The notes beneath the pieces were generated by a model. That model was not told the DNA's origin. It saw only the letters and a list, made by a program, of their open reading frames with translations, and made no database searches. The position numbers were made by a program, and so were the translations under genes. DNA of 64,000 nucleotides from Symbiodinium natans. Lineage: Eukaryota; Sar; Dinophyceae; Suessiales; Symbiodiniaceae. Location: NCBI GenBank assembly GCA_905221605.1, contig CAJNDS010002207.1:384501-448500 (forward strand). Direction: 5' to 3'. Of this stretch, positions 1 through 11,200 are shown one piece after another (within the stretch, counting starts at the first letter, position 1; the number at the start of each line of letters is the position of its first letter).

Positions 1-3000
1 CCGGCGATCTTCCCTAGTTAGAAGCCCAGAGGTGACCTTCTTCGGGCAATTCATGCGGCTTATCCAAACCCTGGAGACACGTGGAGTCTGGGATGCAAGC
101 TGTGCTTCGATACGTGGAACATCATGGGGTTCACGGTTTTGGGGTTGTGCGTGTGCAGGGTACTAGAAAAGGATCAGCTTGCGGCTTGCGAGTTTCTTGG
201 CCAAGCTGATGGCACAGTACAAGCACCTGTCACAGTGATTAATTATGCCAACGAAAATTTGGGTACTGTAGGAGATCAAAACTCGTAAGGCTTCTTGCCA
301 AACAGACATAGGCCTTCCGCTAAGACCTGGCCCTGCGTTTCTGAAGGTATGTATGAGGGCATGTATCTTGCTTTGCCCGCTCCACGGTGAGATCACATTA
401 CTGCACACAGGTCTGCTGCACAAGTTATGTAGAGCAGGCTGCCGCCAGTGGTCATGTGGGCCACTGAAGAATGTCGATTTAGAAGTATAGTGCAGATGAC
501 GGAGCAGTTGTGGCAGTCTAGCCTCCGCTGAACCTTTATTATCGACCCAGACTCTTTCAACCCCTCCAGCAGCCAAGGAGTCTACACCATGCGGTACCGC
601 GCTTGTATCGCTGACATCTCTCGGCAGCTGGTGCCTGTGGCCTTCGCACAGCAGGCATCCAGAGCGTAGTGCACGGTCGTTATTAGATGTGCCACACAAA
701 TCCGAGACCTCAGCCTTTCCGGACAGGGTCAGTTGCCAATCTTGTCACAATAGCCGTACATACGACCTCGTAAGCTCGGCACCTCCTCGCGAGGAAAGCT
801 TCGACAACGTGCAGGAGACACGGATCTTGGGGCGGGTGGCCCTCAGGTCTCTTGTTGGGAGTCAGGTAATGTGTGTACAGTATTCTAGGGCGTCTAGGGC
901 GTTCCAGAGTTGTGGGTGTGATCATCAGTGGGTTCAAGCAGTGTTGTGGACATATGGGACATATTGGGGATCGTGGGGCGTTCCTCAAGGCATGGCTGTT
1001 TCATTATGCGCATCCTGTCTAATGAAAATCGAAATACCTCCTTAAGATCGGTTGCAAGGCGAACAAGTCTTCAGGGCGTATGCGCCAGTTGCTCCAGGCC
1101 ATGGGCCATCGAAAGACAGGGGTGCTGGACGCAGGAACCGGTGTACCGCGCGAGTTACTTCTTTGTTGTTTAACACGCGGGGTCGAAAACGATCGCCTTG
1201 CACGCGTGCGAACTACAAGAATATTTAATGGCCAAATCGCGCATTCCTTTCCCTATTGCGACGTCTCAGGATGAGCGGAGCAGCCTGCAAGCAAGTTTTA
1301 AATTACAACCTCGCTTCTCGGGAACTAGGCCCCGCAAAAACAAACCATCTTATCCGAGGCTGTATTCTGCCAAAACCCTGCGGCAGCTGGGATACCCCAA
1401 ACAAAAAAGCACCTCAACTCGCCAATGATTGTTTAGGGTTCCCCAGTAGTCTGCTTGACAGGAGCTGTTTATCCTGTCCAAGGGCTTGGTGGCCCTGAAC
1501 AGCAGCTGGGTTGCTGATTCAGACAGGACCTTTACAACTGCGCTAGCTGAGAAATGTTACATCGGCGGATTTCGCTCGCTTTCGCTCTACAAACAGCATG
1601 TCGGCCTCGTGCACTTTGAATCGACAGCCAACCCAGATGCAGCTTTAGAAAGCCAGCCAAAGGCCAGATAAAACCCTGTACTGTGCATACTGTGCATCCT
1701 CGCCCGCCAGGTGTTCGTTGCACCCCTCACCAACCAACACTTGAATATGCCGTTCTACTCAACAAGAAGCCCAGCCCATGATTCACGGTTCCTTCAAACT
1801 CAAACAACGACCGCCACACACCTCCCTGCAATCTCCTCTCAGCCCCGAATCTGCCCAGGCAGGGTGGAAGGCGGCGGGGCAGTTTGGGGCGAAGACTTTG
1901 TGCTGTCGGACACCTCTCTGATCAGGCCTGTAGCGGGCTCCTTGGACTGAAATGTCGGACACTTATTTTGAAAGGAAACCTAGGCGCGCAGGGCTTCGTT
2001 TTCATAGCGTCGTTTTGTAGCGGGCAGATATCGGTTTAGCAGGTGTTTGGGCTATTTCGGGCTTATGGTCTGTAGGATTCATAGTTCAGGGTTTTGAGAA
2101 ACTCCAGAGCTAAGCTGCAAGTTTTGTGTGTTAATAGGAGTTGCAGACGAAGCTGAGAGCATGTGCACTGCAGGCTCTCCTCTGCAGCTTTCTGCTCTAG
2201 CACAGCAATTGAGGCTACGCGCTGACCTACATCGAGGTGTTGATGCTGACGCGGGAGCGTTTTATGGACGTCATCGAGCGGCGGAAGCTCTTCCCGACCA
2301 GTGAATTTTGATGTGCCCGCACAGATCGAATTGAAGACCATCTTGCAGTGCTGCCCATGCGCCATATACAGTAAGTATGCCATGCATGATGCAGCCTCAA
2401 TCTGTTATCACTGCAAGATGTGGCAGACGGGTGGAAGGGTTGGCAGCACTAACTTTTTGCATGGCGACAAGATCTCCTTGCCGTTAGTCGGGATATGTCG
2501 ATAGTATATTCGCTAGTTGAGATGCGGACCATTGCATGTAAGCCCCTGTACTATGTAGTCGCCAGTGAGGCGTGAACCCCTTTCAACTACACTGAATGTC
2601 TTGTAGACTGATCGGTCTTCTAGTCGCAAGGAAACTCACATGCCCTCAGCTCGGGATGATCGTCCGCCGCTACTGCGTGCGCGTGGCCGTCCCTTGGGCT
2701 CATACTCATACACTCTTTACACGTCAGGTCAGTCAATTTAGGTCTTGGCTGCAAGGTTGGCAGTGGGCAATTGCATGTTGAGGGTCGACAGGGCTTTGCG
2801 TGATTGTTCGTGGCGCGACCGTATATGCTGTGTGGCTTTGTTTTGCTGGGCTTCTCGGATTCTTGTTGCTTTAGGGGCTGAACGGGGGCATATCAACCTT
2901 GAGGGCTCCAACTCCGTGCAGTGGAGTTAAATCAAAGAGTGGTAACCTCAATTCTCAGAGCACAAGTGCCCATGTTTCCGCCTGATGTCGCGAGGCAGAG

Positions 3001-6000
3001 AACACTTCCACGGAAAGTCCAAGCCCTCACGCCCAAAATTTATTTTAGGACTGCTCATGCAGCCGTTCGCAGCCCGATTTGGAGGTCTTCCGCGGTATAC
3101 TCCGCGAAGCGCGGCTGCGCGCGCGGGAGGATTTGAGGCTCTGGATGTATTCATTTATGTGGTTTGCTTCGGTTTCAGGATCCCGGGTGTAAAGAAGGTT
3201 TTGGGTGGTTCAAGAGTTTATGGCATTGGCCGTTTGCAACTTGATGCATTGGTTCTAGGCGCACCCCAGAAGCAATTCGGGCCTCCAAGGTTCAGGGGCG
3301 AGGTTGAACTTCAGAAGAGCATGAAAACTGTTCTTCGAACAAAGGCCTCTACACTTTAGATTCGGGGAGAGTTGTTCTTCTTTACAAAGTTCCGTGAGGC
3401 CGCCATGTCGAGAGCTTTGCCCACAAGGGAGACAGTGTCGACCCTCTACCCCCATGATCAGCTCGGCTAGGATGGTACAGGTCCTAGTATTGGTGGTGAA
3501 GCTTCAAAGCGAATCTCAGGAAGCAGAAGAAGAAGCTGAGACAGCTCGCTGCATCTGCGCCACCTCCAGAAGCTCCTGCCGTGACCCGGTTGGGCTCAGT
3601 GAGTACTCTTGGGGTAGGATGCGAGCGGGTTCCTGCAACCTGTGGTAGAAGCCGTATCCTCAGATTCTGCTTCCCAACCACCTAAGCTTTCAAACTCCGA
3701 ATTATGATCACAGCAGTTGCCGACTGCCTGATACTATCAAGGCTAACCGCCTAGCTAACCCTGAACCCCAACCCAGCATCTAGCCCAAGCCTGAGCCACT
3801 GTTCTACCTCAGACCTGAGAGGCTATTTCCGGACACGACATGCCACAGCTTCTCGGGAGCGTGCCTGAAGCTTCTGAGACTTCGGTCCTGCCATGACGAA
3901 GGTATGTCTCAAACAGGTTCGCAGATTTCAGCGGGTTCTAAGCAGGGCACAGGCTGGTCATCAGCTTCTCCCAAGCATCGCTTACAAGCTTGCTGGAGCC
4001 TAATAGGCGGGTGGCAGGCATAGTCGCGTAACAGCCTGGTGAGAGACATGCTGAAGTTGAGAGCCACTTGGCTCGGTGCTTTGTCCACTGCGGCCTGCAA
4101 AGGTTTACAAGAGGTGGCCAGTTGAACATAAAGCCCTGCCGGGGCCACTCAGCCAGGAACTCGCTTGTCCCAGGAGTGTGAATCCTGCGAAGCAAAGCTC
4201 GAAGTCATCGAGCCGTAGTCGCTTCAAGACGGCTTCCTTAAGGCCCACCAAAATCAGCGTCAGACGATTGGGAGTCTAGCAGGTTAAACTTGTTTAGGGT
4301 CTCTGCCTAGTTCCGCAAACTGAACAGTTTTGCGATTTTTGCGGTACTGGATTCAGGTCCCCAGACCCCAACCTCTACAATGCCACGATGCCCTGATACA
4401 AGCATGCCCTGGCGAGGGCATGAAATTCTGTGTTGAGCTGGCTGTACTTGCAGGGCTACAAAGGCCTGGCAACATGCCAGGGGCATTCTGCTTTCCATCC
4501 CCTCCCAGCATCATCCTCTACCAAATTCGTGACATGCTGCCCAGACATAGAGCAGGTCATCGGCATCAACAGCAGCGTCCTAGCCATGCAAGCAATAGGC
4601 GACTCAGCAGACTGACGCTGACCCTTGCTTTGTCATTTCTAGATTTTTGTTGATGTTCACTATATACTCAGTACGCTTCATTTCTATCGTGCTGATCTAG
4701 AAGCCAGAATCGACACAGAGTTTTCTCAGTCCCGCCCAATGTTTTGTTGTACAGCGCTTGGGGTTCCGGATGATTTTCTTGCGGTTCTTAGCGCTGAGAA
4801 GTGCAAAGTTATCGCACGCCGTGGCCTGCAGCACGCTTAAGGCGTGCTCTTGCTGGCTCTGCTCCCAAAATATGAGGTGACGGAGTCAGGCCAACTAGAT
4901 CAACCGGGCGATGCCTCAAGAAAGGACCTTTGTTCCATTTTGTTCGTTGTCCAAGATCCAAGACGCAGCCCGAGCTCCATCTGAGGCCATCAGGCCCATC
5001 TCATCATGCCGCACTGCAGTGAGCAGTGGCAACATCAAAGCAAGTGAACTATCCTCACGCCTGCACTGCATGGCTGTGCCATGGCCGGCTCATTTCATCA
5101 GAATGTAGTTCTGTTCGGATTCGTTATCCTCTCACGATTCAGGCAAGAGTGCATAGAAACAACGAGGACTGTGCAGGCATGCGGCGCGGTCTGGCAAGTC
5201 CATGTTTCCCATGGCCACCTGCAGCAGGTGGCGGTGTACTCGTATCAGGTGGCGCATCCAACGCATCCGATGCAGGGAGCAGCCGGCTCCAGACAAAAAA
5301 ACTCCGGCTTCGGAGTAGGGCCGCTTCACCCCCCCACTCCTGCGGTTCGACTGTGGTGGCCATGTTCGGTTTGAGGTTGATGGGCTTAGGGTTATGTGCC
5401 AGCTTGACACACAGGGCCGGGGCAGGCCCGTTGACCCCTTTTGTTTCTCACTTCATCACACGCTTACTTCTATAGGCCCTCTACCTTCCCGACTTTCTAG
5501 GCCCCAGACCCTATATAGAGACCCTAAACCTGAGGTTTATGTGTCGCACACCTGGTCAAGCCGAGCCCATCCGGCTCAGTCCTCAGCACGGGCATCTCCA
5601 GGTTTTGCAGGCGCACGTTTTGTTTTTCCAGATGTCCACTACGGGTGACTCCTGTGGGTACATTTTCCTAAGTTTAAGTCTAAAGCCCGGAAGCCTTGTG
5701 CGGAGCTGCAATCTTACCTGCCTCCAAGCTTGAGAGCAGAGGGCGACTTTCCAGAGCCAGAGGATTCACCGCGAAGCTTCGTCCCTAGGGTTCACAAATT
5801 CTAATGTGCAAGGATGAGTTTCGTACCTTTTGGGGTGCATTGTGCTCAAGCTCATGGCTCTCACATGCTCCAAGCCTGAGCTTGAACCAGAGACAGCCAG
5901 TCGCGCGAGCGCGCACGCGTGCGCGAACCCGTCAATCAAATGTCGGTTTCGGTTTGCGTACAAGTGTCCGATACTTCTTTTGCCGGCTGCTCTGTTCGTG

Positions 6001-8153
6001 CCGATGAGGTAAGGCTTTCCTTTGGGATCCTAGGTTTGTGGCCAAATGGGGGTGTAAGATCCTGGATGAAAACTTGTTCTCGAGCATGCGGAGCTTTGCA
6101 AGAAAAGCAGCTTTCATCTCTGACCTCTTCGGCGATTTCGTAGACTCCTACTCCTGCTCGAAGCCCAGAGGACAACAAGGGCAAGTCCAAGCTGCGTGGC
6201 TTGGTCGAGTTTGCGAGCTGGTTCAAGGCGCGGCTGTTCAACAGTTCGTGTCTTTGGTCCTATAGGGGATCTGAAACCGCAACTGCAGAGAGCTGTATAA
6301 AACAGGAGGTGATACTGACAAAATTGTGGCATTGTTGGCTGTCCAGCTTTGCTGGAGATGAAGTTGGCTGTTTCCACCCTTGCTTGGGGCGATGGATTGT
6401 CACAGGAAGTGGGGATCGTGAGGTAGCCTGCACCTGCCAATGCGCAGGAGCGTGCAGCTCAACAGCGCATGGACGTGGAGCTCTACTTCTGGATAGACTA
6501 CTGCTGCCTGCCCTTGGCCTTCAACATGGCACAAAGATGTGCGAAGTCGAGTGCAATTCGGAACCGGAAAGCACTTTTCAAGAGGAATCGTCAAGAAAAT
6601 CGGCGGTTCTCGTCCGTCCTGTCTCCCCAAGCTGTGCGTCAAAGCCATGAGAGTTGTCCTTCAGGTCTTCAGAAGAGGCGCTGCCGGTGTCTTCTGCATA
6701 AGCAGCAACAACCCTTGCAGATCTTTGCAACAACCCTTGCAGATCTTTGCAGTTCTTTCACTACCCCAAGACCGATAGTTTGGGCTGAGAACGGTTTAGG
6801 TCAAAAGGCTAGGGTTCGGGAGTTGTAGGGCTCAGGAGCCTGCCATGGCACACGAAGCAGCCTTCAGATCCAACATTGAGCCCAGCTGTGGAGACAACAA
6901 GAAACAACCCGTGAAATACTGCAAAGATTTAGCTGGCTCTGACATACACATGGTCCGTTTGCACGCGCACACAGATAGACACATGTATGCCCATATTTGT
7001 GCAAAGGGAAGCCATAGTCAACATATATACATATTCAGCGTGTTTCCACGATAGTGCTTACGTGGAACCCTATGCCTTTGACTTGGCCTGTCCAGCAGGC
7101 AACGACAGCCCTGGCAGCGCTGCCGCTACTGATCCTGCAGGGTGTTCTTTTTTTTTTTTAAGGGGGGAGGGCGGGGGGGGGGGGCGAGGTAATCCCAGCA
7201 ATGCGCAAGAGCAAGACCTTGTAGGTCAGACGGGCTTCACAACACGGGAGCTAGGGCGGGATAGGGTTGCGCATCAAGGGAGCTCACCGCCACAGTGCCG
7301 GCAGCATCCGAGGCTTGTAATTTCAGCTTGCACAGAAATCCTGGCCTGGCGCACACCTGACTTTGATCGAAGAGGTTGGCCGCTGATGGCCGCTCAGCCG
7401 ACACGGGTGTAATTCGTACTACGTCAATGTTTCTTGTGTATATTTATGTCCCGTGCAAGCACTTGACTTCTTACTAATGCTGCTTGGTTCTTACTGTTGC
7501 ATTGTGTTTCGGTTCTGAAATACGCTGTGTTAACCCGGAGCCTAATCCCTTAGTATCTCTGAAAAACCGCCCTTGGTACTTACTCATGACCAAAGCGAAG
7601 TATGTAGTATACATTTTTTTGCATATGCTGCTTGGCGACCCGCCACTCTGCTGACATGTGTTGTTTGAGATCATGTTGTTGTTGCTGATCGTCGTGCCGG
7701 CCACTTTCGATCGGCCGGTGCAACCATCAAGCTCTACTTTCGATACATGTCCGACATGCCCACCAACAAAGGAACGGTTGCTGGCCTATTGCTTCTGCCG
7801 AGGAGGCTAGGACACACCCGTCCTTGACCCAATGAATAGACTTATTTGACTGGCTTCGAAGACAGCCGTGTCAACATAAATCTGACCCTGCATGTGAACT
7901 CATTTAGTCTTGCCATTCCCATATATTGAAAGGGTTCCGGGGACCCTAAATTTCAGGAAGGTTTTGGAGATTGGGGGACAGGCGGGCGACTAGGAAGGTT
8001 TTGAGGGAATGTCATGCTGTTGTTTTTTGATGATTCGAAGGCCTCACGCCATACGCCATCGATGCGTCCACACTGGGAGAGCGCGATGAAGACCAGGAGT
8101 GTGGAAGGGCACTGCTGGAATGCCATCTTTCTGGATGGCTTGTTTCAGAGTAA
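1..8153 (+). CDS. Unrecognised multi-exon gene (or genes), 5' end outside window
   Basis: This is a provisional grouping of exons that read in + and end at a stop at 8151-8153. The best exons are 32-~97, 159-284 (donor GTAAGG), 1462-~1551 (starts ELFILSKGLVALNSSW), 2237-2300 (VLMLTRERFMDVIERR), 3502-3598 (RKQKKKLRQLAA, donor GTGAGT), ~5965-6008 (hydrophobic CPILLLPAALFVPM, donor GTAAGG), 6171-~6243 (KSKLRGLVEFASWFKARLF), 6448-~6513 (YFWIDYCCLP) and 8041-8153. The short hydrophobic exon and the W-[IMV]-D-Y-x-C-[IL]-P motif resemble, from memory, large membrane or cytosolic proteins common in dinoflagellates. The exon at 2237 is slightly reminiscent of a cyclic-nucleotide-binding domain edge, but I would not name it. 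Several exons have two open frames, so phase is not proven. It may be more than one gene. Function is unknown. Confidence 0.45.
32..97 (+). CDS. Exon of unrecognised gene (VTFFGQFMRLIQTLETRGVW)
   Basis: An AG|G acceptor at 30-31 is followed by 22 sense codons with ordinary protein composition. The frame joins in phase to the next exon at 159 only if the exon ends about 2 bases past GCA. A GC-type donor (GCAAGC) sits at 95. No domain is recognised. The gene starts left of the window. Confidence 0.45.
159..284 (+). CDS. Exon of unrecognised gene with GTAAGG donor
   Basis: The acceptor TGCAG is at 154-158 and the donor GTAAGG at 285. The frame encodes LEKDQLAACEFLGQADG, then VTVINYANENLGTVGDQN. 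A 178-codon minus-strand ORF overlaps this exon but lacks any sign of coding use; the short + exon with proper junctions is the better reading. Confidence 0.5.
289..1461 (+). other. Intronic/uncertain stretch with weak exon candidates
   Basis: This stretch holds weak + candidates at ~559-668 (frame with VYTMRYRACIADISRQL, stop at 668) and ~1076-1150 (RMRQLLQAMGHRKTGVLDAG after TTCAG). At ~770-867 an open frame ends at a possible GTAATG donor. Two frames are open in each case, so none is firm. No repeats or RNA genes are seen. Confidence 0.3.
2301..5964 (+). other. Long, mostly intronic stretch of the leftmost gene
   Basis: One fairly good exon lies at 3502-3598 (Lys/Arg-rich, acceptor GAAG, donor GTGAGT). 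Weaker candidates are ~4535-4617 (CPDIEQVIGINSSVLAMQ) and ~4950-5030 (KIQDAARAPSEAIRP). Short AACCCT-like fragments occur at ~3760 and ~5523. Otherwise I see no gene, RNA or mobile element. Confidence 0.3.
6448..6513 (+). CDS. Exon carrying a WIDYCCLP motif
   Basis: The acceptor GCGCAG is at 6442-6447; the frame begins with GAG and reads ERAAQQRMDVELYFWIDYCC before LP. The aromatic-W-hydrophobic-D-Y-C-C-[IL]-P pattern is one I associate with large dinoflagellate proteins of unknown role. The 3' boundary is unclear because the reading frame runs on. It lies 204 bp after a basic exon (6171-~6243) and probably belongs to the same gene. Confidence 0.5.
6713..6752 (+). repeat. Short tandem duplication, ~21-22 bp unit, 2 copies
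   Basis: The unit CAACCCTTGCAGATCTTTGC occurs twice head to tail. It probably arose by replication slippage and lies within or beside a possible exon of the leftmost gene. Confidence 0.85.
7148..7192 (+). repeat. Poly-T then poly-G low-complexity run
   Basis: About 12 T are followed by several G runs including one of about 13 G, on the + strand inside an intron. G runs on the sense strand recur in this window. Confidence 0.85.
8041..8153 (+). CDS. Last exon of the leftmost gene, stop TAA
   Basis: The acceptor TCGAAG|G at 8035-8041 opens a frame of 36 codons with clear protein character: LTPYAIDASTLGERDEDQEC, then GRALLECHLSGW, stop at 8151-8153. The overlapping minus-strand ORF (8044-8244) is a shadow. 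The stop lies 72 bp before the probable P5CDH start codon, so this marks the 3' end of one gene and the start of the next. Confidence 0.6.
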
Positions 8154-8225
8154 GCTGCATCAAAACCTCAGTGAGGACTGATAACGGAATGGCCGAATCA
8201 TAAGCGATATCAGGCTTGAGCCTGA
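8154..8225 (+). promoter_or_regulatory. 72-bp intergenic gap with probable trans-splice acceptor
   Basis: The gap between the leftmost gene's stop and the P5CDH ATG holds GATATCAG at 8206-8213, 12 bases before ATGATG. Dinoflagellate mRNAs receive a spliced leader at an AG upstream of the start codon, so this AG is the likely acceptor. The tight spacing fits tandem genes separated by trans-splicing. I see no TATA box. Confidence 0.45.
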
Positions 8226-11200
8226 ATGATGCGGCATCATGCATCAGCTCCGGTTTTCAGGGCAGTTCCCAGCCGCGTTCTTGGTAGCTATTGGCTCGAA
8301 GCCACACTGCCGCCATGCTCGCCAGCCGAGGGTATGTGGCCGCCTCAGCACCGCTTGAGATCCCAAGGTCCATGTTGTAAGAGCACATCGAGGCGTCGGA
8401 GGCCAACCTTAGAACGAATCTTGTTAGGGGGAGGGTGAGACTCCGAATTTAAGCGGAGCACTTTCTCACTAGATTGCAGCAGCCACTGAATCCCAAGGTC
8501 TTGCGACCTATCTGGCGTGCCTGCCGCGGTTTCGCCGTGCCAGCATGGGCCACGGCGGGGGGTAGAGCAAACAGGCTGTGTTTTGGGGTTCTGGCGTGAC
8601 GCAGTTGCCGTTTAGTCTAAGTTGAAACCTGAATCGCGTGTGACCTGTAGACCCTGCAGTAAAACCCCAGCTGCACCAGTCGAACATGAGCTGCAACTCG
8701 ACTCACCCCCTTTTAAGCCAGCCGCAGTCAGGTCGTTCTGTTCCATCGCTTAGCTTTCGATCCCGCCCTTCGGGTTCAGCAACTGGCCTTTCATGCCAGA
8801 GAGTTGGCTTTGAACAAGCCATAACATGCCTGGCCGAAGCACCACGTCCCACAGAAGATCTGCCATTCCCACTATGAAACTACTCCCGGCCCGGATCAAG
8901 CTGTGTGGTGCTTTCTAACCTGAAGCCCAGCAGCTCATAGCAGCTCCACGCCCTGCGAGGTGGATCCTGCAAAGCTATCTGGGGCTGCGCCGGCAGAGGG
9001 CATGAACCTTTGTGCCAGCCTTACGCACGATTTTCCGTCATGTTCGTGCTGGTGATGTGAACCTCCTGTTCAAAAACATGGGCTCATGAGACCTTCAAGC
9101 ATGATGACAATGCGGAATGCTTTGGGTTCATGGCCTACAGGGATGGCATTCTGAAAAGAACCGGCTGAAAAAGATAGAGTATGTACAAGGGCTTCTTCTG
9201 CTGAGTTCGGGGTCGTGGAAAGTGGACGCTCAACGACTCAAGAAGCCGCGGATGCTTTTTTGCCAACAAAGGGGAGGAGCCGCAAGCATTTCTGGGAACC
9301 ATAGTTGCATGTTGCTTTGGCTCATGGGGGCATTGCGGGTCGGGTGGGCGGGGGGTATGCCTGCATGGGATTTGCATGTGCAAAATCCGATGTTGCTACT
9401 TTGTTCGCAGTTGTCTTGCCTTTGCTATTCCTGAACGCCAACAATATCGCGGAATGGCTGTGTGGGCTCTATTGCACTTGCTCCTCCTGCGGGTCTCTCC
9501 TTTCGGAGAAATGACTTGTTTGGTTGAGAAGGTCTATACAGCGGGCACAGTCTAGACAGGCAAGCTGACAGGAGTGATGCCCTGCGTCGGCCCTGTCGAG
9601 CCTAAACATCCAAGCCACCAAGGTGGTGGCAGCTGGACGAAGTCAAAACGTGTGCAGGACATAGTGGACCCATTGAACGGCGAGGTCTTCTTGAAGGCAC
9701 CAAAAGACATCAGACAAATCTCCTAGCACGTAGACAAAATTGTCGTTCAAAGATCGCGTCGCTGATGTTTGTTGATGTGAGCCTTTGCGCCCTCATCGAC
9801 AACCCCAGGTTCCGAACACAGGCATGGATGAGATCGAGCCCTTCATCCAGCGAATGGCGGCTGTTCCGCGCTCTGGCCTGCACAACCCCTTCAAGCACCC
9901 TGAGAGGCGCTCCGTGGGCCATGGGGCTGTAAGGTTAATCTGGCTAATGGGTCCAGCACAGTACGCTTCCGACATATGGGTGGTTCTCAAGGTTATAGTC
10001 CCTTTTTGGATCCCTGTGATAATACGGCGCCCAATATTATTTAGGGTACCCCAAGAGGGATCATAATTTTGACAACCACCCATAAACACTCGTCGGGAGA
10101 TCCCCTGTCCAGGTACGTGATGCTCGGGGAGGTCTGCGGAGCCGCGGCGCGCGAGATGTTCAAGCCGGAGGTGCAGGGTCCACCACGGACGCAGCAGCAG
10201 TGGACCTTATAAAGCTTATTGTAAACCTTACTTAACAGCTTATGTAAGCCCTTTTTAGTAGCACTTGGGGATGCTGTTCCTTGCCCCAGACCGCCCCCTC
10301 GACAGACGCCTGTGATGAGTGTACGGGGTTTCGTTCACCACAAAGTACTATTCTTTTCACACTTATTTTATAATCTTATTCACTCACTCACTCCCTTATA
10401 ATATTATAGTGTGAAAAGAACACAATATACTGTCATGGGAAGCTCGCGCCTGTAATGATATTATTATTGTGTGTACGAACACGCTCTTGATTTTCCAATT
10501 GAATTTCATGCGGCACGCGGTTCCCGATAAATTCACTTGAAAATCAAGGAAAATAGTGTACACGGCCCGGCTTTTGAATCATGACTCAGAATTCCATATG
10601 ATTCTTTTTAACTGGTGCATCCACTAGAAGGTGGACATGGCTTTGAGTCTGCGATGGCGATTCCGGAAGGTTAGACAGGCGGTTGGAGTCCCGAGGGCGG
10701 GTTCCTTGTCAAGAGAGTTCCTGTCACGTGGAAAGACCCATGATGCTACGGTTTCCAGTCAGCGTAAAGTTTAGGTGGTGCGTGTATGTTCACGTGCGAC
10801 ATTGAGGGTTCTGAAGCAGCAGGTCACCGACTACTTCATCCGCCTGATCCAGCGCGTGGCCCCCAAGAGCTACGCCCAAGCGGGCGGTGAGATAAAGGCG
10901 TCCTCGAGCCCCCCCCCCCCCCTCTTGGTCTCGGTCTTGCGGCTGAAGCTGACTTACTTGTTGCTTTTCTGGTGCCCAAGATTGTCGAGGCCGGAGGGTC
11001 AGCCCGAGGCTCCCAAATTAAAAAAGAGATGCTGTGCACAACCCAGTGCTTGCCCCCAACCTAAACCAACAAAAGCCTTTGAATCCTAGCTACTATTTAT
11101 ATGGTGCTAAACCTTCGAAACGAAACCCCAAAAGCCCTTGCAACAAGAAAGCGGGACCTTTTCAGCCACTGATCTGATCACAGGCGGTTAGGACGTGGCT

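Larger units (their letters stand above)
6514..8040 (+). other. Intronic stretch before the last exon of the leftmost gene
   Basis: Possible small exons lie at ~6595-6690 (KIGGSRPSCLPKLCVKAM) and ~6848-6935 (AHEAAFRSNIEPSCGDNKK). A T12 and G-rich run sits at 7148-7192. From 7200 to 8040 I see no convincing coding sequence. Confidence 0.3.

Noticed and set aside
163-699. 178-codon minus-strand ORF
   Set aside because: It overlaps a + exon with proper acceptor and GTAAGG donor; its own sequence shows no domain and no junctions.
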